Below, piece after piece: positions 5,654-8,977 of a stretch of DNA of 8,977 bases. Position 1 is the first letter of the stretch. Each line of letters begins with the position of its first letter. The position numbers and the translations under genes are program-made. Source of the stretch: Syntrophaceae bacterium (GTDB taxonomy: Bacteria; Desulfobacterota; Syntrophia; Syntrophales; UBA5619); the NCBI GenBank assembly GCA_023249795.1, contig JAHFBU010000050.1, forward strand, positions 1-8,977, read 5' to 3'. The notes beneath the pieces are model-generated. The model was not told where the DNA came from. It worked only from the letters and a program-made list of their open reading frames with translations, and did no database searches.

Positions 5654-8600
5654 CTAACTACTGCCTGCTTTGATCTTCTTACTGTCGAACCAATCGTAGA
5701 CCGATGGAATAATTAACAGTGTCAGCAGGGTCGAAGTGAACAAACCTCCCACAACAACCGTGGCAAGCGGTTTTTGGATCTCCGAACCTGTTCCGCCGGC
5801 CAAAAGCATCGGGATCAAACTGAAAATCGATATGGACGCGGTCATCAATACCGGACGCAACCGGTTCAGGCTTCCCTTCCTGACCGCCTCGCGCAATTCA
5901 AGTCCATCATCTCTCAGTTGCGAAATACGCGACACCAGGACAAGTCCGTTCAGCACGGCCACACCAAACAGGACAACAAACCCCACCGAGGCCGGAACGG
6001 ACAGATATTGCCCGGAGATGAATAGAGCGAACACCCCGCCAATCAAGGCAAACGGGAGGTTCGAGATCACCAGCAGCGACAGACGGATCGACCTCAAGGT
6101 GACATACAGCAGCAGCAGGATCAAACCGATCGCCACCGGCCCGATGATCATCAGTTTTTTCATCGCCCGTTGTTGATTTTCAAATTGTCCGCCCCATGTG
6201 AGATAATACCCGGGCGGGAGCTTGACATTCTCCTTGACCCTTTGCTTCGCTTCAGCCACAAAACCGCCGATATCCCTGCCGGTAATGTTCATTTCGATTC
6301 CGATTCTCCTCACCCCGTCCTGACGGCTGATCTGAACCGGACCTTCGATCATATTCACATCCGCCAACTGTTCAAGCGGAACATTAATGCCGGTCGTTGT
6401 GGTAATCATCAGATTCTTGATCGCTTCAATGGAATTCCTTTTTTCTTCCGGCAGGCGGACCGATATATCAAAGCTTCGGCTTTCTTCGTAAAGCTGCGAT
6501 GCGGCTTTGCCCGCAACGGCAATTTCAATCACCCTCTGCACATCGCTGATATTCAGGCCGTACCTTGCAATTTTCGGCCTATCGATGTTGATGGTCAGAT
6601 ACGGTTGCCCCGAAACCTTTTCCGCGCTCAGATCAGTTCCTCCCCGTATGGTGGAGAGGGCTTTGGCTATTTCATCTGATTTTTCACTGAGCACGTCGAT
6701 ATCTTCACCGAACAGTTTCACGATGAGTTGTGCCCGGGTCCCGGCTACGAGTTCATCAATGCGGCACTGGATCGGTTGGCTGAAGCCGAAGGTGATCCCT
6801 GCAATCGGCTCTATGGACTTACGCATCTCATTGATCAGCTCTTCTTTCGAAACATCCCGCTTCCATTCGCCCTTGGGCTTGAATATTCCGACATATCCGG
6901 TCTTGTCCGACCCCCTGGTGTCCAGGGCGACGCCCGTCTGACCGGTCCTCGATACGATTGTGCCCAGCTCAGGAAATTGCTTCAGCTTCTCGGCGGCGCG
7001 TTGATTCACTTCCATCGCTTTGGCAAGGGAGACACCGGGAAGCATGGATACATCCATATCGAATGCGCCCTCATCCATGGCGGGGATGAATTCCGTTCCC
7101 AACCTCGTTGCCAGGAACAGAGAAGCAATCAGAAATAACCCGGCAACGGCCAACACCACGCGCTTCTTGTTCATCGAATATTCGAGGAGCGGCAGATACA
7201 CCCTGTTTGCCTGCTTCATAACAAAGCTTTCTTTCTCCGGCTGCGGTTTCAGGAAGAGACTGCAGAGAACCGGGATAACGAATACGGAGAGGAACAGCGC
7301 CGCAAGGAGTGCAATCGCAACGGTAATGGCAAGAGGACCGAACATCTTCCCTTCGATCCCTTCCAGGGAAAGAATCGGGATGAAGGTGATGGCGATGATC
7401 AGTTCGCCGAATATGCTCGGCTTCACGACCTCCATAACGGCTCTGAGCACTGTCACCAGCTTTGGACGATCTTCTCCCTCCTCGCTCAGGTGTCTCTGGA
7501 CGTTTTCCACCTGAATGATGGTCGCATCGATGATCATGCCGATTGAGATCGCCAAGCCGCCCAGGGACATCAGGTTTGCACTGATCCCCGTCAGCTTCAT
7601 CACAATGAACGTGGCCAAGAGCGACAGCGGCAAAGCGATAAGGACCACGATACTGCCGCGGATGCTGTTCAGCAGCAGATACAGTACGATCAGAAAAAGC
7701 ATGGAACCTTCAATCAAGGCCTTGTTAACTGTATTGACGCTCGCCTTCACAATATCGCTTCTGTCGTAGTAGGGAACGATCTTGATCCCATCGGGAAGCA
7801 CATTGTTTTCGTTGATCTCCCTGACCTTCTCCGCTACGCGTCGCACGACGTCCCTGCTGTTTTCACCTCGCAGCATCATGACGATGCCGCCGACACATTC
7901 ATCCTTGCCGTCTTTCATGGCGGCGCCCATACGAACGGCCTCGCCGATCCTGACCTCTGCCACATCTCGAATATAGGTCGGCGTGCCACCCTTTGATCTC
8001 AGGACAATGTTTTCTATATCGACGACATTCATTATCAGACCGACACCGCGGACAATGTATTGATCCGTGCCACGCTCAAGGATATTGCCGCCGACGTTTT
8101 CGTTGTTGTTCCCGATTGCGGCAAAGACATCATCCACGGTTATTGAATATTTCAGCAGTTTCTCCGGCGACACGATCACCTGGTACTGCTTGAAGTACCC
8201 ACCGTAGGAGTTGATTTCGTTCACCCCTGCCACACTTTTCAGTCGAGGAGTGACGAGCCACTCCTGAATGGTTCTCAGGTTGGTCAGATAAGCAATCTTC
8301 CGCCGCGGATCATCCGGCATTTTGCCTTCGAGCGTGTATTGGTAGATCTCCCCCATGGCCGTGCCGATCGGTCCCATGGCAATCTCGACCCCTTTTGGAA
8401 CCTTCTCCCGCGCCTCCGCCAGCCGTTCGAACACGAGTTGCCGGGCAAAATAGATATCCACATTGTCCTTGAAGACGATGGTGACGATCGACAGGCCGAA
8501 CTTGGTGACGGATCTCATTTGTTCAACGTCAGGCAGACCGCGCATGGCCATTTCAATCGGATAGGTTACATTTCTCTCGATCTCGATTGCGGAAAGACCG

Positions 8601-8761
8601 TCCGCATGGCTCACCACCTCGACCTGGATATTCGTTACGTCCGGAAAGGCATCAATCGGAAGATTCAGATAAGAATACAATCCTAATGCAATAATCAGCA
8701 GTGAAAGGAATATGACCATCCCCTTTTGCCGCAACATATGGGCAATCAATTTCTCTAACAT
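5654..8761 (-). CDS. Heavy-metal efflux RND pump, CusA/CzcA family
   Basis: This 1035-residue protein has full length for a heavy-metal RND (HME) pump: the inner-membrane, proton-driven component of a tripartite efflux complex. The first helix is at about 14-32, followed by the periplasmic porter domain with PIDAFPDVTNIQVEV (35-49). A helix bundle follows at about 345-505, then a second helix near 533-551, GTEFIPAMDEGAF (555-567), RIDELVAG (667-674), GGQFENQQRAM (857-867) and the C-terminal helices at about 870-1020. In TM4, ISIGMIIDATIIQVEN (405-420) keeps the proton-relay Asp412 and Glu419, but Ser406 occupies the place of CzcA Asp402. Of the CusA methionine triad only a Met in the FDMDVSMLPG region is matched; the other two places carry non-Met residues, including Glu670 in DEL as in CzcA-type pumps. 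The metal is therefore left open. The adaptor gene ends 65 bp upstream on the same strand. GAGG lies six bases before the ATG. Confidence 0.95.
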   Translation of the reverse strand: MLEKLIAHMLRQKGMVIFLSLLIIALGLYSYLNLPIDAFPDVTNIQVEVVSHADGLSAIEIERNVTYPIEMAMRGLPDVEQMRSVTKFGLSIVTIVFKDNVDIYFARQLVFERLAEAREKVPKGVEIAMGPIGTAMGEIYQYTLEGKMPDDPRRKIAYLTNLRTIQEWLVTPRLKSVAGVNEINSYGGYFKQYQVIVSPEKLLKYSITVDDVFAAIGNNNENVGGNILERGTDQYIVRGVGLIMNVVDIENIVLRSKGGTPTYIRDVAEVRIGEAVRMGAAMKDGKDECVGGIVMMLRGENSRDVVRRVAEKVREINENNVLPDGIKIVPYYDRSDIVKASVNTVNKALIEGSMLFLIVLYLLLNSIRGSIVVLIALPLSLLATFIVMKLTGISANLMSLGGLAISIGMIIDATIIQVENVQRHLSEEGEDRPKLVTVLRAVMEVVKPSIFGELIIAITFIPILSLEGIEGKMFGPLAITVAIALLAALFLSVFVIPVLCSLFLKPQPEKESFVMKQANRVYLPLLEYSMNKKRVVLAVAGLFLIASLFLATRLGTEFIPAMDEGAFDMDVSMLPGVSLAKAMEVNQRAAEKLKQFPELGTIVSRTGQTGVALDTRGSDKTGYVGIFKPKGEWKRDVSKEELINEMRKSIEPIAGITFGFSQPIQCRIDELVAGTRAQLIVKLFGEDIDVLSEKSDEIAKALSTIRGGTDLSAEKVSGQPYLTINIDRPKIARYGLNISDVQRVIEIAVAGKAASQLYEESRSFDISVRLPEEKRNSIEAIKNLMITTTTGINVPLEQLADVNMIEGPVQISRQDGVRRIGIEMNITGRDIGGFVAEAKQRVKENVKLPPGYYLTWGGQFENQQRAMKKLMIIGPVAIGLILLLLYVTLRSIRLSLLVISNLPFALIGGVFALFISGQYLSVPASVGFVVLFGVAVLNGLVLVSRISQLRDDGLELREAVRKGSLNRLRPVLMTASISIFSLIPMLLAGGTGSEIQKPLATVVVGGLFTSTLLTLLIIPSVYDWFDSKKIKAGSS

Positions 8762-8826
8762 CGGCGCCTCACTTCCTTATGATTTAATATGCGGTGTCGA
8801 TCAGCCGTCATGGGTCAGTGCCCCTG

Positions 8827-8977
8827 CTAATCGCCAAGTTCCCCCTTCTTCAATTCCGACTTGAGAATGAAGGCCCCTTTGACCGCATAGCGCTCCCCTT
8901 CTTTAAGACCGGAAACAATCTCGATCATGCCGCCTGCCGTCCGACCCGTTTCAACGGCACGCACTGCGAATTCGCCC
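8827..8977 (-). CDS. Periplasmic adaptor (CusB/CzcB-type membrane fusion protein), 3' end only
   Basis: The last 49 codons and the TAG stop (8829-8827) of a gene entering from the right edge are visible. The peptide reads GEFAVRAVETGRTAGG, then IEIVSGLKEGERYAVKGAF and ILKSELKKGELGD at the very end. The pattern of valines before a Gly, EIVSGLKEGE and the terminal KSELKKGEL is characteristic of the membrane-proximal domain of heavy-metal efflux adaptors, which bridge the RND pump and an outer-membrane channel. It lies directly upstream of the pump gene on the same strand with a 65-bp gap, consistent with one operon. The metal-binding N-terminus and signal sequence lie outside the window, so the metal cannot be inferred from this part. 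Confidence 0.85.
   Translation of the reverse strand, partial: GEFAVRAVETGRTAGGMIEIVSGLKEGERYAVKGAFILKSELKKGELGD

Noticed and set aside
5736..8686. Several long plus-strand open frames (up to about 169 codons)
   Set aside because: All lie antisense to the full-length RND pump gene and have no family features; they reflect the codon bias of the real gene.
1..8977. A novel defence, mobile or secondary-metabolite system
   Set aside because: No transposase, integrase, nuclease, toxin-antitoxin pair, repeat array or biosynthetic cluster is visible. The genes face alternating directions and, apart from the efflux pair, show no functional linkage.

Overview
The window looks like a stretch of an anaerobic bacterial chromosome, most likely a Desulfobacterota (deltaproteobacterial) organism such as a Syntrophales relative. 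That placement is inferred from the gene mix (a DUF1015 protein, a NIL-domain ferredoxin, an MtaB-type methylthiotransferase, a DUF1161 protein and a CusA/CzcA-type pump) and the moderately GC-rich sequence. No rRNA, tRNA, CRISPR array, transposase or phage gene was seen.

Layout. Positions 1-1072 (minus) hold most of a DUF1015-family protein that runs off the left edge. A divergent AT-rich spacer leads to a plus-strand pair: a small YqiA-like alpha/beta hydrolase (1289-1810) and a NIL-domain 2[4Fe-4S] ferredoxin (1843-2253). The ferredoxin converges, 8 bp apart, on a minus-strand two-TM protein with a Gly/Lys/Glu heptad tail (2262-2714). A second divergent spacer leads to mtaB (2882-4186, plus), preceded by a 14-codon mini-ORF that overlaps its start. 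mtaB converges, 7 bp apart, on a family 2 glycosyltransferase (4194-4943, minus). Upstream of the glycosyltransferase on the same strand is a DUF1161 gene (5060-5310) with a clear promoter and Shine-Dalgarno sequence but a one-base frameshift near its signal-peptide cleavage site. A gene-poor stretch with several inverted repeats (about 5388-5653) follows. The right third is a heavy-metal RND efflux pump gene (5654-8761, minus), preceded by the 3' end of its periplasmic adaptor gene (8827-8977).

How the genes relate. The only clear multi-gene system is the adaptor plus RND pump, two parts of a tripartite metal efflux complex; the outer-membrane channel gene is not in the window. The hydrolase and ferredoxin are probably co-transcribed, but no shared pathway is evident. 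The remaining genes are single housekeeping or accessory units facing alternating directions.

I found no convincing undescribed multi-gene system. The points most worth a second look are the frameshifted DUF1161 gene, the mixed metal-site signature of the RND pump, the NIL-ferredoxin lacking its usual homocysteine-pathway partner nearby, the mini-ORF overlapping the mtaB start, and the structured leader before the hydrolase.
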